Origin: Legionella cardiaca
Lineage (GTDB): Bacteria > Pseudomonadota > Gammaproteobacteria > Legionellales > Legionellaceae
Length of the DNA: 64,000 nucleotides
Direction: 5' to 3'
Assembly: GCF_029026145.1 (NCBI RefSeq)
Contig: NZ_CP119078.1
Coordinates: 1,188,501-1,252,500, forward strand
Shown here: positions 1 through 10,300 of the stretch, piece by piece
How positions within the stretch are numbered: position 1 is the first letter of the stretch
Layout: every line of letters starts with the position of its first letter
Translations under genes and position numbers: made by a program
Notes under the pieces: generated by a model
What the model was told of the DNA's origin: nothing
What the model saw: only the letters and a program-made list of their open reading frames with translations
Databases searched by the model: none

Positions 1-7
1 CTTTGTC

Positions 8-2293
8 ATGACTGAAAATTTATGGAAAATCAAAAATAAACTTGCTCTTATATATAAGAAGGAATGTGTCAGGGACTATGAGGAGTTAAACAGACTCTTT
101 AGCGATAAAAACAAGCTCCCTAAAAGAAAAGAAGTCGCCACAGAAACTCTAAATACGAATTATGATTTAGACCGGGTGAACTTTATAATAAAGGCACTGA
201 ATTTTCTAAAGACATATCAAAGAGCTGAAAATAGGGTTAAGGCATTACCTTCTAATTCAAAACCATCTGAACTTGCTATGATTCATATTGATCAGATGGA
301 AGAATGTCGTTTATTATTTGAAAAAATATGTATAACTATACAAAATTTATCGTATGAGTTACGGGGTAAATATTCTTTAAATTTTGGACCTGCTCCATTT
401 ACATGGATGACGTTTGATCAATTAGGTGGCTTGGTTATAGAACCTCCTTTAAATGAGGAGCCTAAAATAATTCCTCTGGGCGATATCTCAGTTTCAACAA
501 TCCACTCTCCCCACTATTTTCCTGCCATAAAAAGCATTCGATTTATCATGCGCGAATTGGCGGATAGACAAGATATTATTGAAGAAGCTTTAAAAGATTT
601 CCTTAATAGAGATTTGGATACATTAGCAAATTTTTTTCAAAGTGTTGCCAATGAAATACAACATCCAACAACAAATGCCATCAAGCCTATCTCTCTATTG
701 AGTATTAAAGCTATAACAAGCTATATCACTGATCTTGATAATTTAATTAAATTGCTAAATTTAGTGAATTACACCGGCAAATTTGAGCCGATAAAAGATC
801 GCCCTCATGGGGATATTATTATCAACCCACTCTACACAAGTCGAGCGGAACAATACAAACTTCGTTTTAATTTGTCTACGAAGAGGGGACAACACGCTGC
901 CCTACACTATTTAGAGATGATTGGTGAATTAATCACTGGAAAAAATTTTTCCCAGTTTTTATGCAAATTAGATAATAGTATTGATTGGCGCGCATTTATT
1001 GCTATCCGAGATGGGATAGTACATCAAGATGCAGGTAATAACATGCATCAAATTAAACAATTAATGGCAAATCTCCCTTTATTCGAAAAAATAGTAGGTG
1101 AAGATTTAGAGGAATTTTGCGCTCGATTGATTAACTTATTAGTATTGCGTCAAGAAAAACTAGGGGCTTATGATGGCGACCCAGAACAATTTTGGCTTCG
1201 CATTCTAAAGCTTGATGCAGAAATGAAACCAGATGAGGATAGTGAACAAGCACAAGATGCCCTTGCGACGGTTGAGAGACGCACTACACTTGAGAATGAA
1301 AGAGAATTTACTCAGGCTTTGCTTTCGAAAAATGCCCCTCAAAGCATAATTGAGGCTTCCCAGGGTATTTTAAGCGGTGTACGTAAAATACCCGATAAGA
1401 GGGAATTAGGAGAAATATTTTCTTTTCTACCCTCGCGTCAGGAAGATAGAGCCCGTAATAAAACCCTCACGGGTATTATGAAGAATGCTATTAAAAAATC
1501 TTCCAATACTGTCAGCGAACGAAAAGAAAAACGTGAGCAAATGCAAGCAGCTCGTCAAAAACGTGAAATGGAGCGCAAAAAACAACTAAAAGGTTTGGAG
1601 CATATTCGTGAGTTTGCTGAAACATTACATAAATCAGCAGACCGAGACCATCTATTAAATCCTGGAAAACGGGTCATGGCAGCTTATAATGCCCTGGTTA
1701 ATATTAAAGAATTCCTTTCAGAAGAAAAGTATTTGTTATCAGATTTAAACTTTCAGACGGTTGAGGAATGGGATAAATACCATAGTGATCATTTAGGGTT
1801 GTCTCTGGCTAAGCTGCTTGGTTCTAATCCTGAGTTAAATGATGCGATTGAATATAATGCAGCTCAATTTTTGCAACATCTAGATACAATTCGAGATTAC
1901 CACGGCGCTGGTAGATGTTATCGGATTCTTGAAAATTATAGTGATCTTCGGCGATTTAGAAATTATTTAGAGCATGGTGATCCTCTTTATGATAATCAAA
2001 AATGTGAGGCTGATAACCTCTATCTTCAAGAGGATCATCGACAACAGCTAACTGCACCTATGTTTGTGAAACTGGTTTATGAGATACTTCCTGAGTTCCA
2101 AATTGTTGTTGATGCCTATACAACAGATCCGCATTTAACGCCTCTTGTTGCGCCTGATGAAATGGAAGAATGGACAAAGGTTTGTACCGCAGGGTATAAA
2201 ACCAATGGATTTTTTAGTAATCCTAAATCCCAAGAAAAGGAGGAAGTAACCTTGCACAGAAACAGTAACCCAAGTGAGTGTAATTATTATTAA
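8..2293 (+). CDS. Large alpha-helical protein with two HEPN-type R-x4-H motifs, function unknown
   Basis: I do not recognise a named family for the 761 residues. Two stretches resemble the HEPN/HepT RNase signature R-x4-6-H: RDGIVH at R334-H339, followed by polar residues, and RNYLEH at R651-H656, followed by GD. Between them, about residues 500-545 are very rich in K, R, E and Q and look like a coiled coil or RNA-binding helix. There is no signal peptide or membrane segment, so it should be cytoplasmic or translocated. HEPN domains often act as RNases in toxin-antitoxin and defence systems, but motif similarity alone does not prove this. The ATG lies 8 bases from the window edge and the frame is open upstream, so the true start may be outside. 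The gene is isolated downstream, with a degraded region following. Confidence 0.6.
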   Translation: MTENLWKIKNKLALIYKKECVRDYEELNRLFSDKNKLPKRKEVATETLNTNYDLDRVNFIIKALNFLKTYQRAENRVKALPSNSKPSELAMIHIDQMEECRLLFEKICITIQNLSYELRGKYSLNFGPAPFTWMTFDQLGGLVIEPPLNEEPKIIPLGDISVSTIHSPHYFPAIKSIRFIMRELADRQDIIEEALKDFLNRDLDTLANFFQSVANEIQHPTTNAIKPISLLSIKAITSYITDLDNLIKLLNLVNYTGKFEPIKDRPHGDIIINPLYTSRAEQYKLRFNLSTKRGQHAALHYLEMIGELITGKNFSQFLCKLDNSIDWRAFIAIRDGIVHQDAGNNMHQIKQLMANLPLFEKIVGEDLEEFCARLINLLVLRQEKLGAYDGDPEQFWLRILKLDAEMKPDEDSEQAQDALATVERRTTLENEREFTQALLSKNAPQSIIEASQGILSGVRKIPDKRELGEIFSFLPSRQEDRARNKTLTGIMKNAIKKSSNTVSERKEKREQMQAARQKREMERKKQLKGLEHIREFAETLHKSADRDHLLNPGKRVMAAYNALVNIKEFLSEEKYLLSDLNFQTVEEWDKYHSDHLGLSLAKLLGSNPELNDAIEYNAAQFLQHLDTIRDYHGAGRCYRILENYSDLRRFRNYLEHGDPLYDNQKCEADNLYLQEDHRQQLTAPMFVKLVYEILPEFQIVVDAYTTDPHLTPLVAPDEMEEWTKVCTAGYKTNGFFSNPKSQEKEEVTLHRNSNPSECNYY

Positions 2294-2439
2294 GAGCAAG
2301 TGGACTGATTATTGATTTATCATATTAAATTGATTTTTGTGCGTAATTTTTATTTCTTAAAGAATGAGCCTGATAAAAAGCCGCCTCTGAGACATAACAT
2401 AAAATTTGATTTGTTATTATGAGCTACATACGCTTGAAT

Positions 2440-2683
2440 AAAATGAAAGAAGTAATCGTGAAGGGCGCATTCACATCGCTACGGAATTCCATCAGAAGAG
2501 AAAAGATAAAAAATATGACCAGGGCCAGTGGTAAAATTGTTGTTTTATCACAGTGGATTTAGATCACTTGGTTTGGCGCTACTCGAGCCTAAGAAACCGA
2601 TAGAGGAGTCTCTTGAGCACGTGAACCAAGCAATGTATCTAGCCAAATCGCAGGGAAGAAACAGAGTGTACGTTCAGGAGTGA
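2440..2683 (+). pseudogene. Decayed C-terminal fragment of a GGDEF (diguanylate cyclase) domain
   Basis: The frame 2564-2683 reads as the end of a GGDEF domain. It has a SLGLALLEP stretch in place of the usual SIGVA strand, then AMYLAKSQGRNRVYV and a stop, matching the conserved AxYxAKxxGRN tail of diguanylate cyclases. No start codon, GGDEF signature or intact upstream frame is present. Upstream bases in other frames look like broken parts of the same domain, which implies frameshifts. The remnant lies in the nearly 500-base gap between two accessory genes. The left boundary is approximate. Confidence 0.6.
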
Positions 2684-2782
2684 CAAATAACATTGCAATA
2701 TACCTTAAATTTATGCTTTATTTGGCTTTGTTTGTATAAATATTCTACTCTTTTACATAAGAGAGTAATTTTAGGAGTCAGC

Positions 2783-3892
2783 ATGCGAATTAAGTTTTTT
2801 ATCGCTGCTTGTCTTTTCGTTAATTCTGTTTTTGCTGATGTAATCATTGGTTTTTCTGCCTATGAAAATGGTGATTACACGACTGCATTTCCACATTTGG
2901 TGCAAGCCGCTGATGAAGGCAATGAAGAGGCAATGTATTTATTAGGGCGTATGTATCAATATGGCTATGGTGTTATTAAAGACGATGCTAAAGCAAAAGA
3001 ATGGTACCAAAAATCAGCTGAAAAAAATAATGCGCTTGCCCAACTGAGTTTAGGTTTTCTATATGATAATGGTAAAGGTGTAAAACAAGATTTCCAACAA
3101 GCTTTTGCCTGGTATATGAAAGCTGCGGCACAAGGGAATCCAATTGCACAACGTAACATTGGTTTAATGTATGCAGTGGGTGATGGGGTTGAGGCAAGTG
3201 AGGCAAAAGCGTTTGATTGGTTTAAAAAATCCGCTGAACAGGGTTATGCACGAGCACAGGTTAATTTAGGTTATCAATATATGGTTGGTCACGGAACACC
3301 TAAGGATGTGGAAAAAGCATTATATTGGTATGAAAAAGCAGCTGAACAAGGTGATGCCAAAGGACAATATAGCCTGGGTCTTCTATACACTGGCAAATAT
3401 GGGATAGCACAAGATCAGCGTGCAGCGGCATATTGGTTTTCAAGTGCTGCTAATCAAGGACATAAAAATGCGCAAGCTTACTTGGCCTATCAATATTTAA
3501 ATGGATTAGGGGTAGAGCAAAATGCCGAAAAAGCCGCCTACTGGTATCAGGCTTCAGCTGAACAAGGCAATGCTCAAGCTCAAGCTGAATTAGGACAATT
3601 ATTACTTAGTGGAACGGGAATTGATAAGGACTATCAACAAGCAGCCTATTGGTTTAGTAAAGCAGCCGATCAAGGGAATGCTGTGGCCCAAGGAAAGTTA
3701 GGATATTTATATACAGCAGGTCTTGGCGTAAGCAAGGATTTAAGTAGGGCTTATGCATGGTTAAAGCTCGCTGCTACCAATAAAAATGAACAAGCGGCGA
3801 AAGAGCTTTCTCGTTTAGAACCAAGGCTAACTTCTCAGGAAAGACAATTAGGCGACCAAATATTTCAGCAAATGAAAGCAAGAAGCCACTGA
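2783..3892 (+). CDS. Exported Sel1-repeat protein, LpnE-like
   Basis: The 369-residue protein begins with an N-terminal signal peptide (MRIKFFIAACLFVNSVFA) and is otherwise built of Sel1-type TPR-like repeats. I count eight full 36-residue units, with the motif A-x-x-W-[YF]-x-K-[AS]-A-x-x-G-[ND]-A-x-A-Q-x-x-L-G-x-[LM]-Y, plus a partial ninth. Such solenoids mediate protein-protein contacts. In Legionella, LpnE, EnhC and LidL of this class affect host-cell entry and trafficking. Length, signal peptide and repeat number fit LpnE, but orthology is inferred. The ATG at 2783 has an AGGAG box just upstream and starts the signal peptide. An earlier in-frame start at 2693 would bury it and is not preferred. 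Confidence 0.85.
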   Translation: MRIKFFIAACLFVNSVFADVIIGFSAYENGDYTTAFPHLVQAADEGNEEAMYLLGRMYQYGYGVIKDDAKAKEWYQKSAEKNNALAQLSLGFLYDNGKGVKQDFQQAFAWYMKAAAQGNPIAQRNIGLMYAVGDGVEASEAKAFDWFKKSAEQGYARAQVNLGYQYMVGHGTPKDVEKALYWYEKAAEQGDAKGQYSLGLLYTGKYGIAQDQRAAAYWFSSAANQGHKNAQAYLAYQYLNGLGVEQNAEKAAYWYQASAEQGNAQAQAELGQLLLSGTGIDKDYQQAAYWFSKAADQGNAVAQGKLGYLYTAGLGVSKDLSRAYAWLKLAATNKNEQAAKELSRLEPRLTSQERQLGDQIFQQMKARSH

Positions 3893-3901
3893 TTATTTGG
3901 C

Positions 3902-4177
3902 TTATAAAGTATCGAATCCAACATACTTTTTCCAAGCTAGATCTTCTTGTGTATAGTTCGTAACATCAGCAAGAGGCGGCCCTTCTTTTAACCAAAGTGC
4001 AAATTTTTCAAGTTGCTCTTCATCACCGCAAGCAAAAACCTCAACACGGCCATCAATTAAATTGCGTGCCCAACCGGTTACACCTAATTTATCTGCTTGC
4101 TCTTTTGTGGACGCTCGAAACCATACCCCTTGGACTTTCCCAGAAATATAGCAGTGCATACATAACTGTTTGGTCAT
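3902..4177 (-). CDS. acyP: Acylphosphatase
   Basis: This small 91-residue enzyme hydrolyses carboxyl-phosphate bonds of acyl phosphates. The family signature is complete: GKVQGVWFRAST near residues 13-24 supplies the catalytic Arg, and GWARNLIDGRVEV near residues 35-47 supplies the catalytic Asn. The length is normal for the one-domain family. It is convergent with the Sel1-repeat gene, whose stop lies about 10 bases away. It is likely a soluble single-gene unit, and nothing in the context suggests a specialised substrate. Confidence 0.95.
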   Translation of the reverse strand: MTKQLCMHCYISGKVQGVWFRASTKEQADKLGVTGWARNLIDGRVEVFACGDEEQLEKFALWLKEGPPLADVTNYTQEDLAWKKYVGFDTL

Positions 4178-4322
4178 AATTTCTTTGTCTATTTATTAGC
4201 CGTATAAATGTATCTTATTTGAAATATGAATACTTATCCAGAAAATACAGTTAAAAATTGGAAGCATTGTCTAAAATTGAGCATATTTAATCTATAATGT
4301 TTAAATGAACAATTTGTGAGCA

Positions 4323-7300
4323 ATGTGGATGAGTAATAACATTGACTTATATTACCAAAAAAAACGTACACAGGCTCAATATAGCTATACCCCAGTTGGT
4401 TATCCTGATATAAATCGTTTAATAAAGAGTCAACCTTATTGGCGTCTAAACCGTTCAATTCTGGAAGATACAAAAAAAACACTCATCCTGGCGGATTGGA
4501 GCTTTTCATCCTGGTCCTATTCGAAGACGCAAGCCATTAAATTAAAGTTAAATGAGTTGTTGGAAACAGGTTTTGAAATTTACATCTGGCGAGACAATAC
4601 ATTTACCCCGCTAACAAAAGAAACAATACATACCATTAAAGCAGGGTCAATGAAGGCAATACCGTCAGACGAGGTGATGACTCTAGCGGTAGAGCAAAAA
4701 AAATTACTAAAGCCAGCTACCTGTATTCTCGATGATTATCGACTCAATTGTTTATTGGAACCAAAAACAGCAGAAGAACCGCGCAAAATTTATAACAGCC
4801 AATTTATTGCTAACAAGACCGCTGAAGAAATTGTCCATGCACTTGCTCGCGCAAATCCCCAAATAGAACAATTAGTACTCAATGAATTTTCTTTGACAAC
4901 TAATCGCCTTACCGCAAAGATACGCCAAAACCTTCCTCATCTGGTAACAACAAATAATTATCGCTCTCTTCAGTTGGGGAGTGATGCAGCGGCAGAATTA
5001 TTAAAAAATGGACGACTTGTTCTTGATGATTTAATTTTCGAGATCAATGATCTTACTGATGTAGACACCCTCGGATTTAGTAGTTCTTTCGTTACCGCTG
5101 ATGAGTTGAATCAACTCCTTTCTAAGCCAAAAGCGTTAACAGAATTATCTTTCGTGGCTTGTCGTCATTTTGTTGATGGTAAAATTTTGCCCCAGACCTT
5201 TCCCAAGTTAGAGAAGTTAGATCTACATTCTTGTGTTGTATCGAATGAAAATCTGGGGGCATTACTTACTGGAGCTACAAATCTTAAAGAGTTATTTTTA
5301 TCTTGTCGGGGGCTTTCGAGCACCCCAGCAATTAAGGTTCATTTTCCAGAGATTGAAAAAATAGACTTTATGAATATGAACCTTGAAGCTTTTAGCTTAA
5401 AAGAGCTACTTTCCTCAAAAAAACTAACTTCTTTAATATTTATCAATTGTAAATTACCTCAAGATGAACTTGAAGAAGGGGAGGATGCAGTCGAGCTTGC
5501 AGCACTTAGAAAGCTGGATTGTCAAAGAAGTAATCTTTCTGCACATAATCTTTTGCAGATTCTTATGAATGCCCCCAATCTGGAAACATTGAAATTTAGT
5601 AATTCCTTACAGAGTGCAGACGCTTTCTTGATGTTGCCAATTTACGCAAATCTTAAAAGTTTGGCCTTAAATCGCAGTGAAATCACTTCAGCCCAATTTC
5701 AAGTACTCCTTAGTAAAATACCCAACCTTAAAACTCTAAAGTTGAATTCTTGCACGAATTTAACAGAAGATTTTAATGAATTAAATTGTAGCAACCTCGA
5801 GTCTTTAACGATCGATGGAAGTCTACCTCCTGCGAACTTGCAAAAACTATTCTCCGTAACGACAAAATTGAAGAATCTATCTTGTGATCTCTGTGAGGCG
5901 AACTGGGAAAGTTTAATCGACAGCTTAAACTTGGAATCAATTGAAACAATAAGTTTTCGGCAATGCAATATTGATTGCAAAAACTTAAAACGATTGATTC
6001 AATCAGCGCCAAGATTAAACAAGATGGATTTTAGTAATTGTTCTGAGCTAGTGATCGATGCAGAATTAGAGCAATTATTAAAATCACGTCAATTGGCTCA
6101 CTATGCTTCAGAACAGGGTGTCAGTAATCATATACCCTTCGAAGAAGACAATAAAAAAACCATACATCAGGAGCCTCTGAACAATAAAATCGATACGGTT
6201 GAAAAAGTTGATGCAGATACACGCATCAACCCTGACAAAAAATTTAATGTTAAACGAATTTTTTACCCCATTGATGCAAATGATTCATTACCTCCGGTAA
6301 ATTATGATCGCCTCAAAGTCTTTAATGGTGTACGAATAACCTCCTCTCCTTGTACTCTGGAAGATGCCTTTACATTGACTAAAGAGGGATCAGCAGAGCT
6401 TGTAGCAGTTGAACTCCAAGCGTGTAACGATGATGTTTTCGCTATTGGGGAGTCGCTCAAAAAAAATGAAAATTTTCGCCGATATTACGCAAAACAAGAG
6501 TTACTCTTAAATCAAGAGTGGCAAGCATTAGCTTCTTTGTCACCTAATGAGAAAATGACTCATTACCATATTGAACCCGATACCTTGGGTGTTGAAATTC
6601 AATATTCATTACGTGATAACCAGTATTATATTCGCTCTAAGAAAGGAACCCAGGAAGTCTCCATCGATTTTTTGCTTAAGGTACCAAATCAGACAACTAC
6701 CTTACCTGTGGCAATTAATGAAATGATTGCGCGTTATAATCATTTCAGTGCTGGAGCACTGAAAAAAGATAAAGAAAATCCAAATGGTTATGACTATTTA
6801 CGTTATATCCAAGAACAAGAAAAGGGGGCATGTCGTCATCGAGCGATTGCTTTTAAAGATTGGATGGAAAAAAATTATCCAAATAATCCAGTCCGTATCA
6901 TGAATAATACCTGCCATTCTTATGTGGAAATCTACCATGATGATCAATGGGTTGGCTGTGATTTAGGAGGTTATCCAGCTGAATTAATCCTGGATGAAAC
7001 AACGAAACCCCAAGCAATTAAAAGAAATCCATTTATTTCGTGGCTTGAAACATGGAGCAAGCGACGACTAAATTTTGTTTCGATTGAGCATTATTGCCAG
7101 CATTTACTGCAAAAAAATGATAGTAAAAAACAGTTAATTGAACTGTCTAATGACAATGATGTAAATGCGCTTCAGTTAGTTTTGCAAAATTATTGTCAGC
7201 ATGTATCAAAGCCTGTCTATTATATTAACAGTCCTGATGATTTGGTTTGCTCCGCACCTTTTATTGAGCGTAAAGGAACACAAGGGATAATTTGCCAAGG

Positions 7301-10300
7301 GCCGGGTGGTCCGCTTTATGATTTTTTAGAAGCCCATCGCCATACTGCAGAAGCCCCGGTTCTTATTATAAATTATGCTCATTTTAGTGCCGATGATATC
7401 GTGCGATTTAATGGTTTGCTTGATGATATACGTCATGCTGATGGTACACTTTTACCCGAATCAACGTCGATAATTGGTCTGACCAATCCCCATAAACCGC
7501 AAAGCTATCAAGGGGAGGATTTTTACTCACGATTTGATGACGTGCAAACGTTTCCATTAGCGTCTGTTTTGTTGCAGGATTCAGCGCCTTCTTTAGCTGT
7601 ATTAGAGAGTGCTCAAAACTCAGGTCCGTCTTTTCCTCTTAATCTTTATCATGCCTCCGATTGGGAGGAACGACTTTTAGGACGTTGGGTGCTTCATAAA
7701 GATAATCTTTATTTTGAAGAAGGCGAGTTAGCCAATGCTTTAAAATCGGGTTTACCCATTGAGTTGCAGAATGCACCTTGGGAAGATGAACGTTTTGTCC
7801 AATTTTGGCTTTCTGCACAGATCCATAAGAAAGTTCATCAGCTGGGACAAACAATAGAAATACCGGCAAATTTGCAATTGTTAAAAAGTGAAGGTTACGA
7901 CTGGAGCGCATTAGGTCAGCAGGTGACAATGCGTGCTGGTTGTTCGCCAAATGCCAAAGTGCTTAATAGCACCTGTTTTAGCGAATTTTTTAATTGCTAT
8001 CAATGTGATAATACCAATAATACACTCGATCAAACACCTGGTGTTATCGAATGTTTTTCTCACAAAGAGCTGGAAGTTAATGTAACATCACCTCTTTCTG
8101 ATGACGAATGGGCCATGCTTTTGAGCGCCTGTCAAAAGCACCAGGTTAAATTAACCTGTCACATTGCGGCAGGCGTTAGTGTTCCTTCATTGCTGAAGTA
8201 CAAAGTGCCCTCTGGCGAAATGCCCATCAGTAAACTTTGGATGGGTGAACTTGACTCTACGATGGTGATTGCCAGCAATGAGGTCAATGTTACAGTTAAG
8301 AAACTCACCAAGAATGACCTTGACTGGCAAGTGATTGATGTTACTGAATGTCAAAGCGCGGATCTGCTTGTTGCTATAGAAGGAAAATTCAATACGGAAA
8401 AATTGAAATTTGAATTCAATCAAAGTGAAAAAGCACTCTTAACAGCTCTAGCTACAAAGAAAAAGGTCATTTTAAAAGGAAAATTTTCCAAAGAACTCGG
8501 TGATTCTTTAGCGTCTCTTCTGCTTGCCCGTAAGACAACAAAAGAGCCAGAAGGACAATTGATTTTAGTCAGTGAGGATACCAGCGCGTTTAATTACTTT
8601 GATCCTTTGCGTGATGATGTGAGTATCAAAGACATCGATGATTGCCTATCACAAGAGTTTCCACGAGAGCTTCTTAATTGCTTGACTAAGGAGCAATGGG
8701 AACAAGAATCACTCAATCAACTTAAAGCAAGGCTTTATTTTTTTCAGGATCATCCCGAAAGATCAAGCGATGATGCCTGGCAAGGCATGCATGACTTACC
8801 AATAGCAATACGTTTTACAGACTTTAATGCAATGAATAGTAAGGAAAAGGCTGATATTTTTACAGCTCAACGCTTGGAGGCGGTTAATCGCATACTTAAG
8901 AGGAGCCCTTATGCTTTTCTAACTGGTTTGACGGCAGTGGGTAAATCAACCTTTGTTGAAAAATATTTACACGATAAAAATAATACACTTTATCAAGGCG
9001 AGTCTCAGATTCTTGCGTGGGCGCAGGACTCTTCTAATGCAAGAAAAATTTTATTTATTGACGAAGCCAATATTGAAAGTCGTCAGTGGAGCGAGTTTGA
9101 AGGATTATTCAACAAGCCCCCTGGAATTTTAATTAATGGCAAATATTATCCTTTAACCGATAAACATAAGGTTATTTTTGCGGGGAATCCATTAAATTAT
9201 GGGGGAGAACGTCAACTTGCTCCATTTTTTGCACAACATGGTAATGCAGTTTTATTTGAACCCATGCCGCAAGAATTTATTTATGAAGAAATAATTAAAC
9301 CCATTTTTATTGGTACGAATATTGAAAATCAAACCTTATCTATCGCTGAACCGCTATTGAAAGTTTATCGTTTTCTTTGTGAGCACTCCAAAGATGAAGT
9401 TCTTATTTCTCCACGTGAAATTCAGATGATGGCACTGTTGGCATTGTCTGCCTATGAGCAAGGAGTTAATGCTGATTTAGAAAGCCTTGCCAAACATTAT
9501 GCTTATCAACTTGGTAAAACACTTGTACCGTCGATGTTGGAAAAAAAATTCAAAGAGCAATTTGAATCAGTGGCCTCATTAAACAGCATTTTTGTTGAGG
9601 AGGAGCGTACAACAGATTTTCTTATAGCGCCTTCTCGTCAGGAAATTCATCGCCAATTAGATGAGTTATTGCAACTGCGTATGCTTCGCCAGACAACGAC
9701 AAATAAAGCTCAAAAATACGGCGGAATTAATGGCATTGTTTTGGAAGGTGAACCAGGTATTGGTAAAAGTGAAATGGTCATTGCAACATTGATCGCTCAT
9801 GGATACAAAGAGGCAGTTCTGCTGGATAAAAAATCTGAGGTACTGGAATCCATAACAAAACCACAAAAAATCTTTTATCGTATGCCTGTTAGCATGCAGT
9901 ATGAAGATAAAAAGCGCTTATTATTGAAAGCATTTGACGAGGGGGCTGTTGTTATCATTGATGAAATCAATAGCTCGCCGATGATGGAGCGTTTATTGAA
10001 TGATTTATTAATGGGCAAAACACCTGAAGGAAAATCTCCCATGCACCCTGGTTTTTTATTAATCGGCACACAAAATCCAATCACAATGGCAGGGCGTTTA
10101 GCCATGGGAAATGCGCTTGGCAGGCGCCTGATTAAGGCCATATTGAATCCTTACACGCCAAAGGAAATGCAAGAAATTCTCCACAAAAAGGGAATTGCTC
10201 CCGAGGTAGCAATGGAAATGGTCGATGCTTATACGGTTTGCTCTACAAAAGCAAAAACAAACAACTTCAATCCATCACCAACGTTCAGAGACTTATTAAG

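Noticed and set aside
2693..2782. In-frame upstream extension of the Sel1-repeat gene
   Set aside because: It would place 30 residues before a good signal peptide. The AGGAG site and ATG at 2783 give a clean export signal.
2870..3800. DNA-level tandem repeat array
   Set aside because: The periodicity is protein-level Sel1 repeats of 36 residues with diverged codons, not DNA duplications.
5699..6012. Small minus-strand open frames inside the giant gene and other long genes
   Set aside because: They are unlike known proteins and lack ribosome sites. The large sense frames explain the sequence.
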